DNA of 64,000 nt from Edolisoma coerulescens (lineage: Eukaryota; Chordata; Aves; Passeriformes; Campephagidae): assembly GCA_013397115.1 (NCBI GenBank), contig VWZW01002470.1:1838403-1902402 (forward strand), in the 5' to 3' direction. Both the position numbers and the translations under genes were made by a program. How positions within the stretch are numbered: position 1 is the first letter of the stretch; each line of letters opens with the position of its first letter. Under the pieces are notes generated by a model that worked only from the letters and a program-made list of their open reading frames with translations, was not told where the DNA came from and did not search any database. Of this stretch, positions 33,846 to 46,187 are shown piece by piece.

Positions 33846-36165
33846 ATTAATTAGGCAAGTAAGAACGAGACTATTTTGTTTAAAAAACCCCACAAACTGT
33901 TAATAATCATATGAATACAATTTCTTAATAAAACACAAAATATCCTGTCCCCTAAATTTAAACACTGCCATGGTATCAGTTTGTTTTCTTTTCTCTAAAC
34001 CTTTCCTGTGTTCTAAGGCTGCCTGAAAACCAACAGTAATGGCCCTGGGTTTCTTGGCCAACCCTTTAAAAGTGGAGGATGCAGCCAAACCTGATTTGCC
34101 AATTTAAATATGACAGTTTTATTGCCTGCTGTTTAGCATCTGCCATAATTAGAGCCATTAGAGGAAAATATTTTATCATTTTATGAGAATTTCTCATCTG
34201 TGGAAATATTTCTGCACAGCATCCAGTGAAGTATTCTTACACAGTCTCCAATTATTCAAATTTTTCAGTCTTAATTCTTTCTCTAAATCAACGTGGCTCA
34301 TAATTATTTTAAGCTTTATGGAATTAGCTCTTTTAAAAGCACTGCGATACATTCCATGACAGATTTGGACTTCATTCTGTTTGCATATTACAAATATAAT
34401 CCAGCTATAATCATCCACTCTGAAAATACGGTGATTTTTTAGTCCTTTTAATGTACCAGCCTTTTGTTCCCAACACCCTGATTCTGTGCTAAATGTGCTT
34501 TTTGCTTTTCACCGTGTTCACTTTGCTGTCAAGGGCAGCGTTGTGGGGTCAGGCTCACGCTGGGTAAGGGCTGGGCAGGAGGGAGCTGTGCCCACTGCAC
34601 ATCCCTTTTTCCTGGCTATGTCTGCCCCTTTATCCCAGGTCATGGGCCACCACACCAAGGATTGTCTGGTTTTTGCATAAATTGGAGAACTCTGTTGAAA
34701 TCTGCTTAATTTTCCTGCCAGCTGTTTCATTCCCATTGCTTGGTTATCTCTCCTTTCTTTTGATCTTCAGGGGCAAATCCTGAAATTCTTAAATAAGAAA
34801 CATGGATCCTATGGGCTTGGAGATGGAGCTCCCTCGGTGGGGTTTCAGAGAAAGATGAATTCTCTAAGAGGATGCCTTAAATTTGAGATTTCACCCTCAC
34901 ACCCATCAAACACAGTACAAACACATGGCTTTTGTGCACATTAAAGTAAAAAGAACTTGAAGCTGAAGAGTAAAAGCAAACCTAGGAAATCTCAGAGGTT
35001 AAATCAGAGGCTGAAGGTGCTTTGCCATTTTGGGAGGTTCTGTAAGCACCATGCATTAAGAGCAGAGAAGTGTTGATTTTAAGCTGAACAATGCTGGACA
35101 AAAAATACAGGGTGATTCTTAAAAAGTGTAATTTGCTTCTGCTCCAAGTGGTTGAGCACAGCAAACAGTGATCCACTATTCCCTGAGGAGAAATGGAAGT
35201 TCTCTCTCGAGCCAGAGGAGTTTCATCAAGAGTGTGGTATCCATGTTAACGTGTTCTCCAGAAGAGGAAAATACTATTTTCTGGCAGGCACTTTAATTTA
35301 TTTTTCAAAGTACTTGGCTGGTTTGCACATTTAAGCACTTTTGGATCTAAAGTTATGCCAAAATTAGGCATATACCAGCAAATAAAAATGAAGAGAGAGA
35401 ATAGGTCTGGAGAGTGCAAGAGAGAAAAGCAACTGGTCACAATTTAGTGCCTGTTTTGAACTGACAGATTTGTCAGATGAATATAAAGAAAATGGGGAAG
35501 GAAAGCAGCTTGATCATTTTGTGCAATACAAAATTTGCATGCAAACCTTTTGTAACACTGCTCCTTCCGTCACAAGGCTGTGGAACCAAGGGCTGGACAA
35601 GGAGTGACTCAACACCAGCAAATAAAAATATTCATCCCTTGGCATTTTGAAAAAAGCCCACAGATGTCACATCTATGCAATTACTGGGCCTCAAAATGGA
35701 CCATGCTGCAAATGGAAATGAGAAATGGCATTTACTTACTCATAGTTTTAATAACATATGCAGATATTGTCTAATGTGTGTCAAATGCCATTTGGCTCAG
35801 CAGAATCTAATTAATCTTCGTTCCTTCCACCACACCTTCTGTTCTGCGGAGTCAGTAACGTGTGCTCTGGGGAAGATGTTCTGTAGCTGTCATGGCTGAC
35901 CTGAAAAATCTTTAATTTCTACTGCTTCAACAGCCCCAGTTACTGTGAGGCCTGATTCAAGGTGAGCACCAACAGGATCCCTGACAAGCCTCCACCAACG
36001 CTCCAGTTCCCAATGGAGGGGGGATAGGACAGAACTCCCGCTGATTCCGAGAAGAGATGAAGTGCTCAGAATCTCTTTAATGGGAGAAATTGGATTTTCT
36101 TTTCCATGACTGCTGTACAGCAGAGAGCCCAGCTGCCTAAAACGAAGTTAGAGCCGTGCCTGCCA
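33846..36165. other. Non-coding sequence, nothing recognised
   Basis: Mostly AT-rich DNA. Open frames stay below ~75 codons on both strands, among the lowest in the window. Confidence 0.68.
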
Positions 36166-36330
36166 TGATTTCATTTCCCAGCAGGCAGGCCCTGGTAGCA
36201 CCACGCTGGAATCCTGGGCTCGGAGTCAGGACAGCGGGGATGTGGCTCCGTTCCTCTTGCTCAGCCTTCTGCAAGACACTGCACTGGTCCCTGGGCTTCT
36301 ACATCAATAAGAGCATCTCAGGAGCATCTG
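36166..36330 (+). mobile_element. Possible MIR/L3-like relic (weak)
   Basis: GGAATCCTGGGCTCGGAGTC, then GGATGTGGCTCC, CAGCCTTCTGCAAGACACTG and CCCTGGGCTTCTACATC, loosely follow the 'ggagtcagactcctgggttc...ggctctgcca...ccttgggcaagtcact...ctgtgcctcagtttc' layout of MIR/L3-type repeats. The match is degenerate and the order partly altered, so chance is a real alternative. Confidence 0.22.
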
Positions 36331-38697
36331 GTGACTTCAGGAGCCCACTGGAAGTCAAGGCTGCTGGGGCTCTTAATTCACCTCAGCACATTTCAAAACC
36401 AGAAACCAGGGTCACTTGTTGTTCTTCCTAAAGATCTTTGATAGCTGTGGTCCTGAGTCCTATGGAAGAGTTAAACACACACCAAACTGTACAATAAGTT
36501 GTGAGAAATGCAGCAGTTTTTAACTCAGCAGTGAAAAGGAACTCGTGAATTTAAGCTGTCCCACAGAAGGTCTTTGGGAAGTTCTCATTTGTCTTACAGT
36601 GATGAGCAAAAACCTTGAAAAACAGCACCTAAAATAGACACCCAGCCTGAAAGACAGTAATCTGGAGAGCCAGGACACACTGCTTCCCATCCCTTCCACT
36701 TGGCACCAAAAATGTTCAGCTGTTTGAATCAACTTCATGAATTTAGGAGCAATAAATCATGCTACAGTTAATTTACTTAGGATTTTCTCCTAAGTTAATT
36801 TTTATGTTATACTTAAGGCAAACCAAAGCATTTATTTGCAAGGCTCAAGAATGTCACATCATATAACTTCTGTTTCAACCCTCTTTTAAAAGAAATAGCA
36901 GTGTTTCACTTGTATTAAATTGAATTTAGGCAAAACAGACAAGTTACAGCCACAGTTTTCACCACAATAACTTATGCTAGTGGTGAATGCCAGGCATGGC
37001 AGGAATCCTGAACTACAGATCTGAGTCCTTACTACATCTGGGGGCCTGGAAGGAGTTTTGCTACAGCTTTAAGAGAATTCCACAAATCTTAATTTGTCTT
37101 TATAATTCAGCTTCTAATCACTGTAAAAGCTAAAATATCTCTGTAATTTATTGATTTTGAAATGCCTTATTTCCATCCCACACCAAGAATTCAAATATAA
37201 GGGCGCTATAAGAAAACACAAGTCTTCACCTCTCCCCTGCTTTAGCTGTGATGTTTGATAAGTCAGTACTGTCCCTGTTAGATCAGGTCATGGGGAGGTT
37301 TCCAGCAGTTGATAAACAGTGGACTCTGAGCAGTTTTATTTTGCTGTCATAATTCTAGAATGTGTCAGCAATAGCTGCTGTATTTACAGCTAATTTTATT
37401 TGTCTTTAGCTCTCACAGCTGCCCTACCTCTCTCTGCTTACAAGTGAGAACAGGAGAAGAAAGAGATTTTAATACTAAAGAGAAAGGTAAAGTAGTTGCA
37501 GTGAAATGCATTTTCCTGGTAACAGCTGTAAGTGTTTCAAAGACAGACCCCCATGGAAAGCTCCTATTTTTATCCTGGAAGAGTCTCCTCTGGCAGTGTC
37601 TCACAGTTTGAATCTAAGGAGCCACAAAGCACTTGAAAAGAACTTTGCCCAGCTTTAGAGGAAAAAAAAAGAGACTTGGAAAACAGAAAATCATCTCTTT
37701 TTTTGTTAAAGAACACTTGAACAATAACTGCTGACAAATCACAACATCAGCCCACAAAAAGCCCATTGCTTAGCAGTGGCTGCTGATCTGTGATAAGGGA
37801 CAATAAAAAGAGAAAGAAGTTTTTAAAAGGAGATTGCTGTGCCTCAGATGCCTGAGCTGCTGTTTTCTTGGCTGCTGTGCTGTCTGTAATTGGCAGTTTG
37901 CTGATCTCACCTGCCGAATCCATCCAGAGCTGGAACGGGGCACAGCCAAGCCCAGGCCCCTGAGTGCCAGTGAGAGCAGCCACACGCTGCAAACACTTCT
38001 CTCAGGCCAAGCTCTGATGGGAAATGGGAGGCCCAGGTAAAATTCCTTATGAACATCAAATCTCCTGAATGTTACCCCAAACCCAGTAAAACCCATCCAA
38101 GGCACCCACTTGCTCCCAGGCACTGCAGATGAGACACATACCCAGCTCCCAAGGAAAGTGTCCCAGAAACCTTAGGAGCCAGGAGCGGGCTGTGATTCCA
38201 GCTTGAAGTCACAGGAATTTCTAATGCCAGTCATCCAAACATGAATTCTCTCAAAATTATTTCAAGGAAGCAAAGGAAAAAATAAAAATTATATTGAAAT
38301 TGCCTTAAGAAGCAAAACCAATTTGCTTCAGTCATGGCCTGCCAGAAGCGATTTGCCCAAGTTCAGTGGCTGGAAGTCTGTTTCACTCATTTATGCTCCT
38401 CTTGCCACAGCAATTGATGTCAAGTGTGAGCCATTGGAAAGTTTAGAAAGCCAGCAAACAAGCTGTAAACAAGTGACTGAGGGAGAGGGAAACGTTTTAT
38501 GGCTGGCAGCTTGCATCAGGTTCGGTGTGGTGCTTGGGAGTGCAGTTACAGTGTGCATTGATTTATCGTGTTTATGGCAGCCAATATCAGATGGCTGTAC
38601 GGTGTAAAGGAGTGTCAGCCCTGCATTACAATCGCTGTGCCGTGCTCCATCCGTGTGATTTACAGGGAAACACGTTCTGTCATCAAGCTCCTTTCAC
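36331..38697. other. Non-coding sequence, nothing recognised
   Basis: No gene or repeat family. A 117-codon minus frame (37770-38123) and an overlapping 81-codon one look like chance. Confidence 0.65.
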
Positions 38698-38722
38698 TTT
38701 TTTTTTTTTTTTCTCTCTTTAG
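38698..38722 (+). repeat. Poly-T tract running into a splice-acceptor-like CTCTCTTTAG
   Basis: T15 (38698-38712) is followed by CTCTCTTTAG/G, a textbook-looking polypyrimidine tract plus AG. A good donor-like CAG/GTAAAT lies at 39067-39075. The 347 bp between are interrupted by stops in all frames, so if it is an exon it is non-coding. Poly-T tracts are common by chance. Confidence 0.6.
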
Positions 38723-39430
38723 GAAATCTGACTTGAGCTCTGTGTTAAATGATGATTGCTCACAAACTGGAAAGGGTGAACAATTGCGACTGCAACAGAA
38801 GCTGAAACCCTCAGGGACTTATAATTTTATTTTTGGTATGAAACAATTTCACTTTTAGATGGATGTGCACAACTTGTAAGAGGAAAAGGAAACAAGGAAC
38901 ATGAGAAATGGAAGAGCAGAAACACAATAGGATCCAATATTCTGTGCTTTTGATCAAAACAAAGATGAATAATCCGGAACCAAGAGGCAACATTAGCTTG
39001 CAGCAGACAGTGTTATTAATGGAGCTAAATAAATTGCTGAACAAGAGGCATTCCTATGATAAACTGCAGGTAAATCATAAAACCAGGATCGTTTGGTTTA
39101 TTAATTGGAGGCATTTTTATTTGGTTTTCCAGGCCATTGGCTTCTCTGAGATTCTCTTTTGGAGTGTTTTGAAGTGTATAGTCCAAATTTTAGAGTGTTG
39201 AGTGGTCATAAAGTCAAGGACGTCCATGTTTATGAACAGAGGAAGGTCTCTCTAGCAAAGTGCAAACAAAGGCTAAATGCAGGAGTCTCTTCATAGGTTT
39301 TTTTATCAACAACAGAAGAGCTCCACTTAAAGGGACCAGAAAAACAACTTGGAACCACTTCCTACTCAGCAGGCAAATCGCCTGTGAGCAGGGAGAGCTG
39401 AATTCTCCCCTGCTGTCCTCGCTTTGGCTG
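38723..39430. other. Non-coding sequence before the pentanucleotide array
   Basis: No coding frame recognised. Holds the speculative non-coding exon 38723-39069. 39200-39430 is ordinary mixed sequence. Confidence 0.6.
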
Positions 39431-39585
39431 GAGAAGAGGAGAGGAGAGGAGAGGAGAGGAGAGGAGAGAAGAGAAGAGAAGAGAAGAGAAGAGAAGAGAA
39501 GAGAAGAGAAGAGAAGAGAAGAGAAGAGAAGAGAAGAGAAGAGAAGAGAAGAGAAGAGAAGAGAAGAGAAGAGAAGAGAAGAGAA
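39431..39585. repeat. Pentanucleotide array (GAGAA/GAGGA), 31 units
   Basis: 31 perfect 5-mers without indels: one GAGAA, six GAGGA (39436-39465), then 24 uninterrupted GAGAA (39466-39585). The plus strand is purine-only for 155 bp, so triplex (H-DNA) is possible. Because neither 5-mer gives a stop in any frame, the array produces artificial open frames on both strands (39214-39740), Ser/Leu/Phe-rich or Arg/Glu/Lys-rich, which are not genes. Perfect uniformity suggests recent expansion and length polymorphism. Confidence 0.97.
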
Positions 39586-42500
39586 TTCCATTTGCATCTG
39601 TGAGCCAACCTGCCAATGTCTAAAACCTGACCCAGGCAAAACACACAGCCAAGGTTTCTTATTCCTTTCTGTTTCTTCATGAAAACATACATGGAATTTG
39701 ATGATCTGACCCCCCAGAAATCTTCCCAGGGAATACCCAACTTATTTGCACATGGGCAGACTTACAGCTTCCACAGCGCTCTGAGTTTCTTTGAAAACAG
39801 AATAAAAACTAAAAAAGGAGATAACTTGACACTCCAATGCCTGAGAGAACTTGCTGCATTTGCACAATAAACAGCAGCTGGGAGCTGCTTCCCAAATAAA
39901 TATTCAAAATTATTTAATTGACAAATGCATCTCTTAAAGCAGGGAGAGAACTGTCACTTCCTCCACAAGGTGAAACCAATTAAAGTTTCCACTGTTTCTA
40001 TCAGGAAAGAAAAACAATCCAGCAACAAGAGGAAGGAGCAATTATAGGTATTTCATGACAAAAGAGACACTTGACAAAAAAGCAAAAGTAGTAGGAAATT
40101 TTAATGAAAAAGTAAAGCACTTCATATTCCCTAGCAGGGAGAGTTTGAATTATGACTGCAGCTTACAGGTCTTGTGAGTGGAACTGGTCTTTTATAACTG
40201 TGTTCTTTAGAGCAAACAGTGGTAAGAAGGAGCAAATACACATTTCTGGACATGAACTGAGGGAGGATATGAGAGCCCCTACACGGTCACTGCAAACAAC
40301 AGATTGTGTGGGAAACATTTTTTGTTTCCAGAATAAAGGACAGATGGACCATGGAGGACGGATTCGAGTGAGCACTGTCTGACTCTCTGTTCCTACACAG
40401 TTCCATTGGCTTTACAGCATCTAAAGATACCACAGTAACAATGTGTTAGAGTGACTCCTTTTTGTCTGGTTTTGGGCTTAGTCTATAACATTTCAATTGG
40501 GAGAAACAAGTGTGGGGCTCTTTTTAGCTTCACTTTATGTTCAGTACCTTGGAGTCAGCAAACCCTCATTTCTGAAAGACATCTCTGTCTCCCCGTGTTA
40601 CGGAAACTGCTCAGTCTGCTCATTCCTGAGGAGTTTCTCAAATACAAGATCCTCATTAGGAAAATATTTATTTTCCCGTGCCTTCTGAGAAAAGGCATTT
40701 CATTGCAATTATATCCATGCTGCAAGCACTAGATGTGAGTAAAGATTAGGTTCCTGGAAGGCTGCTCTACAAACCTATCAGGATAAATTTGCTGGTAATG
40801 TTTTCTTGGATAGATCCTGAACAGTTGCTATTTGTATTCTGGTGGAATTAAGAGGCTCTCAGTTGGAGATCCATCATACTTGATGCATTAAGTACCTGAT
40901 AAGATCTCCAGTGAATTTTGTGGTTTTAATTGGGGAAAAAAAACCCCTCATAAGCAGCCACTTTAACATAGGACCAGGGGAGGAGAAAAACAAAAAGGTA
41001 TTTGGCAGGAGACTGCCCTAATCCCCAGCCTGTCAGATAAAACTGTCAGTATTAATAAAATCTTCACCATTTTCCTTCAGTTCTGCAATGTTGCCTTAGC
41101 ATGTTTGGGTTTTTGCAGCCTCCCTGATGCTGAAGGTGGAGCAGGTGATTTGACAGGAGCCTGGAGGGGACAACTGGAGAAGCTTCAGAAAGATCTTCAT
41201 TGGGCGCAGCACTTTGCCCAGCACCAGGCAAGGAGAGGCAAACACTTAAAACATTAAAGCCTTTAAAGGGCAGGAAAAGCTTAATGACCTTTTCATAAGC
41301 CTGATGTGTTTATTTTGTGGTACGGGTGTGGTGACAAGTTGGTTTTTTCTAAACAGACAGAAGACAATAAATTATGTCGTTTGAGGCTGAGATTCCAACT
41401 CATGCCCCTAAACTGACTGAAAGCCAGCAGCAAATCAACATCTGGTAATTGCAAAGTTACTTGAAGAAGCCACTCAGCAGGCTGGAGTTAGGAATAAACA
41501 CAACTCTCCAGGTTTGGTTTGTTATGAAAGGCTGCTCTGGAAACCCAGAAGGGAAATGGAGTTTGTGTGATGCTGGTCAGACCAGAGAGAGCTCGTCCCG
41601 TCCTGCCCTGCAGTGCACCTACCACGTGATGTTACCATGAGGCATTTTCCCCTTAGCTTTGACAGTCTGAGACTCCTGTTTATGAAGGATAAACACCATT
41701 GAACTTGTCCTCAATCCATTTTACTCTTCCATGTGTGTAATGGAGAACAGGAGATGCTCCCGTACAGTTTTCCTTCAGTGGGGGCACATTCCTGTGTTCC
41801 ACTGCAGTTTAATTATGGATGGATACTGCAGCCACAGCTGCTCCCAACTTCAATTCTTTGCAGTGTCTCAGACATTTCAGAACATGAGTTTTTCATCCAG
41901 ATACCGGTGAGACGACTCACTTTGGGAGTGTTGGCAGTGTATAAAATGAAGCAGGTCACCAAAGCTCAGCAGGGATGACAGGGTTACAGGAGCTTTCCTC
42001 CAAAAGGAACCCACATCATTATTCAGGCATTATAAATTACACACTTCTCGGGGGAAAGAAGAGCAGCCACTTGACACAGCACTCTGGGTGACAAGGAGTG
42101 AATATTCGGCTCAGGGCTCCAAAGCACACCTCCACCTTGATGGAAAGCGTTATGGAATCTGTAATATCCACACAAAACCAGCAGGACCTTGGCTTAATAA
42201 GGTCTCATCCAAATGACTTGCACACTGAACTGCATGGAATTCAATTTCTCTACCTCTGAAAGATGAAGGGTAACTTGGTCCTGCCAGGGATTTAAATTTA
42301 TGGCTTCATGGCCTCAAAATACGAAATGTATGGCATTAAATAAGCCTGCTCAGTGGCTGGGTAATGCCACGTGGTTTTCTGAGCTATCATTTAAAAAGAA
42401 AAAGAAAAAAAAGAGGTGGGACTACAATCATAAAAAGGAGGCAAAGGCTCCATAATTAGTACTTTGTATTGCATACACAGGCATTTGAGTGAAAAGATGA

Positions 42501-43515
42501 AGCAAACTACTGCAGAATATCTTTGAAAAAATAAGAAGGGGAAGGAAATCAGCATAGAGGGAGAAGACTGGAAGAGATGACTTCTTTCTGTCCTTAGTTG
42601 TCCTGTGTGTCTAGAAGTCACTTTTATAAATCATGGAACATCTCTAGAGCAGCCTGTGGCCAGCAAAGCTGGGCCACGTGGAAAGGTTGGAGTTCTGCCA
42701 CCTCTCATGGGTGAAATCCGCCAGGGCAAAGGTCGTGAAAGGGAAACAGACAGTCTGGTTGCATTTATCCAGGAATCTTCCTGCTCCACTCTAACCCCTG
42801 GATCACACTGTGTCCTCGAGCAGTGAGCCCAGGTGATTTCCCATGACTTCCCCCACCAGGTAAAGCCAAGCAGAAACAATCCCCCTGCTCACCCAGGGTG
42901 CAGCTCTCGCTCTCTGGGTAACTGAGTGGAGCATTTGCTGGGATTTGTATCCTCAGTCTGAAACGGGAGGCTGAACTGAGTGAGGTGTCTGTGCAATTTC
43001 CATGGGAGACCATTTTTGCTGCATGTAATCCATTACTGCAAATCCCAACAATAATTTAGAACAGTGATAATCCTCCATAGCATTGACCCTAAAGATCTTT
43101 ACAGCAACACAAACGAGATCAAAGGACAAATAAAAGTCTCTTAATCCCTCCAAGTGTGAGTTCAACCTAATCTTACATTTCTGTCTTTTAATTCTCTCTA
43201 AATCTGTTTTTAACTTTGCTTAACATTCATTATCCTTTTTCATGCCCTAATTCTGCAAGGGGGGAAAAAAAAAAAGCCCATGTCCAGGAGTACATTCAAC
43301 ATTTCTACCCAGAGATGGCATTTTGAATAAGACACACCGATTTCTCTTGTCAGCTGTTGGAGTGGGAAGTGGGTGGAGGGGAGAAGTGGATGGAGGATAT
43401 GCAATGGGAGATTAAGATTGATGAATGAGGTGCAAATCGGCTCCTTGGTGACGGCTCTGTCGCTTGTTTGGGCACAAAATCTAAACAAGAGTAACTTTTC
43501 AAAATGAGACTGTCA
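39586..43515. other. Long non-coding stretch, no gene seen
   Basis: Open frames mostly below 95 codons. A-rich runs near 42393-42413 and 43263-43275. No mobile element or RNA gene recognised. Confidence 0.66.
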
Positions 43516-43619
43516 GAAAAAACCGAAACAAACCAAAACAAAACCACCTGAAAACCACAAACAAAAAACCCCAAAACAACAAAAAAAACCCCCTCACACA
43601 CCACACCACCACACCCCCC
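43516..43619. repeat. Low-complexity A/C tract
   Basis: About 100 bp almost entirely A and C (AAACCAAAACAAAACC, then CAAAACAACAAAAAAAACCC, then CACACCACACCACCACACC), with very few other bases. Similar but shorter tracts lie near 3379-3425 and 63387-63429. The opposite strand is G/T-only. Confidence 0.9.
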
Positions 43620-44185
43620 GCCACTCTGCATTCCTGACGTTCCCTGGCATTAATAGACCATAATTAGCTATTCCTTCTACCTTGCTGAGCTCATGTCATA
43701 CATAAAAGATCTCATAGCTTTTGACTGTTTGGTTAATGAGGTCCTATATAAATTGTGCAGTGCAGCTCTTGCTCAATAATATTTGGAAGCCATGCCAACA
43801 TTTCTACGTTCTGCTGATTTGTGTATTTTGGGATATTGAAGGCGTTTTTCATTAAGCATTATTCTTTGCTAATGTGTAGTTAATAACTTAATGGAAAAGC
43901 TTTTAAACTGCTCTGAGAATTAATCCACTCATACTTGTTTAACTGCTTGATTTCCTAATGGATATAGTGCAGGATTTAATATTCTGCTCATTTACATTGC
44001 TTACCAGAAGAAAGGAGACCTTTAACTGCTTTTTCTAAAAACAACAGTAAATCATGTTTAAATTGATTGATTTCTGCATACATATTAACACAATAATGAA
44101 AGGCACAATGTCTTCATAATCCATGCCATTGTGTTCAGCTACAGCTGAATAGTTACACTTATTTTTTTTTAATTTTTATTTTTTA
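43620..44185. other. TAAT-rich, AT-rich non-coding block (candidate conserved element)
   Basis: Dense in homeodomain-type cores (CATAATTAGC, GTTAATAACTTAATGG, GAATTAATCC, TTTAAATTGATTGATTTC). It lacks open frames and is unlike the repeat-bearing flanks in texture. Such blocks are typical of conserved developmental enhancers, but conservation cannot be judged from one sequence, so this is inference only. Confidence 0.25.
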
Positions 44186-45072
44186 CTCAGACTGGAGAAA
44201 CAGCATCCCTACTGATTGAATGTGACTTATCTCACAGCTGGATTCACTGCCTTGTACAAAGGGTGGTGCTAACGTGAAATGAAATTCCATTCAGTCCGTA
44301 ATTAACAGAGCTACACTGATTTACATCAACCACTGCTCCAGCCCTAGACATCTGGTATCATAATTGAAAATCTTTCTTCAAATACATCAGACATAAAAAA
44401 AAAAAATTAAGGATTAGATTATATCCACTTCATTCACTCTGAGAACTACTTTATCCCCTAACACAGTCATTGAGATGGACATTGGATGGAAGAGCAGCAG
44501 GAACTGAAGCAGCACACAGGCAACTCTCCAGCCTCTTCTCTCTCATTTCAGCCCTGCCTTCCCTCCTGCAGTTATTCCAGCAGCTGCATCATGATGGTGA
44601 ATTTATGACACAGATTAAAATCTTCATATATAACCCCAGCCTGAAACATCCCCAGTCGGTCCCAGTGAGGATGTAAAAGCTAACTGAGCACAAATCTCCA
44701 TATTTAACTGTGGAATTCATGACCAGCACCTCAGAGCTGAACATTCACCCACGAGTGTCTGCAGTAGAGGAACAGCTCAAGGCACCTGCCTGCCAAGCCC
44801 TGCCTTCTCAAGCAAGAGCATCCTGCATTAAAAAAAAGGCAAACTGAAACAGAGGTGTCCAACAGAGAGGGGAGTGTGTAACAAGGGCTGTTCCCAGGTC
44901 CAGGGCGATGCTGATGGATTCACTCCCCGCAGGCCTGACCACCCTGCACTGCAGAGTTTCATCCTCCTCCTTGGAACCGTCCCAGGATCACAGCACTGCT
45001 CGGCATGAACAGGACAGGAGGAGCAGGGACACACTCAGAGCTGAACACAAAGAACACACTTCTCAGCAATAC
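44186..45072. other. Non-coding sequence, nothing recognised
   Basis: Contains a short A12 run near 44396-44407. No gene or repeat family identified. Confidence 0.65.
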
Positions 45073-45098
45073 CCCTAAGATAACCCTAAGATAACCCT
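45073..45098. repeat. Short tandem repeat, 11-bp unit x 2.4
   Basis: CCCTAAGATAA occurs twice, followed by CCCT. It resembles interrupted telomere-type CCCTAA but is too short to be an interstitial telomere. Confidence 0.75.
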
Positions 45099-45936
45099 CT
45101 GTCTGTCCCCGGGCTGTCCCACCCCTGAGGGGAGATGCAAAGGCAGAACTGATAACCCACGAGCTGTGCTCTCTCATGGAAACAGCCACATTTAGAACCT
45201 CAGAAACCCTGCCATGCTTTACTGAGGATGCTGTGAAAAATTAGTGTTGTGAGTGCTCAAATAATCATAATCAAAGTGACTGGAAATTACTGTCATGAAT
45301 GCTGAAACAATCAAATCCATAAAGAGCAACACAAAATTTAGTAGCTACTCCAGGCCACATGTCAGGTTTGTCAGATGATATTTCTGCTGTCTGAGTGGCA
45401 GCTGTGGTTCAATACAATCACACCCCAAACGCCCCCATAAGCTGCAAGGCTGATACAAATGGTGTGACCTGGAAGAGCCGGCGTCCCACAGAACTCTCGT
45501 AGGTAAACAAAATCAGCAAAGGTCAGAGAAACATCCAAGCAAATTAAACAGGATATGTACAATCCTCTTTGGTTGTTAATAAATCCTCATTTTTCTTTCC
45601 TTACGAGGCAATATCCTTTCAGAGAACTTCTCAGGAAATTAAAAAGGAAGATAAATTACCAGACAAATATTTCAGTGTAGAGATCTCCAGCACGGAATCA
45701 GCTACTCAGACGGATTCCACGGCACCCTGGGTTCCAGATGTGCACTGCCCTCCTCCCTGCAGGGGCTCCTGCGCCAGGTGAGCCAGGCCTGCAGACAGAG
45801 CAGGCTGTGCTGTGTTCCATGCAGCTTCCAGTGACCCTGGAACCAGGCTGCAGGGCACATCCACAGCACCTTGCCTTGCACTAAGGACACGGGCACGGCG
45901 CATTCGTGGGGCCCCAAGACCTCAGCATGCCCCAGA
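45099..45936. other. Non-coding sequence, nothing recognised
   Basis: No gene. GC rises toward 45700-45930 just before the CR1 insertion. Short overlapping frames only. Confidence 0.65.
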
Positions 45937-46187
45937 GTGGCATAATGGCTTTAAGCTGAAGGAGGCCGGGTTAGATGGGATATTGGGATGAAATTCCTCC
46001 CTGTGAGGGTGGGCAGGCCCTGGCACAGGGAGCCCAGAGCAGCTGTGGCTGCCCCTGGATCCCTGGCAGTGCCCAAGGCCAGGCTGGATGGGGCTTGGAG
46101 CAGCCTGGGACAGTGGGAGGTGTCCCTGCCATGGCAGGGGGGTAGGAACAAGATGAGCTTTAAGGTCCCTTCCAACCCATTCTGCGT
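45937..46187 (+). mobile_element. CR1 LINE, ~250-bp 3'-end fragment
   Basis: This is the best-preserved CR1 piece in the window. It reads in order GGGTTAGATGGGATATTGGG, TGAAATTCCTCCCTGTGAGG, GGCCCTGGCACAGGGAGCCC, AGCTGTGGCTGCCCCTGGAT, CCAAGGCCAGGCTGGATGGG, CTTGGAGCAGCCTGGGACAG, GGTGTCCCTGCCATGGCAGG and TTTAAGGTCCCTTCCAACCC, ending CATTCTG. This is the 3' end of CR1 ORF2 plus 3' UTR, as common in songbird genomes. The coding part is a 5'-truncated, frame-broken remnant of the reverse-transcriptase ORF end. The usual ATTCTGTGATTCTATG tail is cut short after one unit. Confidence 0.95.

Noticed and set aside
39214..39740. Ser/Leu/Phe-rich and Arg/Glu/Lys-rich repetitive 'proteins' on both strands
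   Set aside because: Pure translation of the GAGAA/GAGGA array, which lacks stops in every frame.
45073..45098. Interstitial telomere (CCCTAA)n
   Set aside because: The repeat unit is CCCTAAGATAA (11 bp) with only about 2.4 copies, not a telomeric array.
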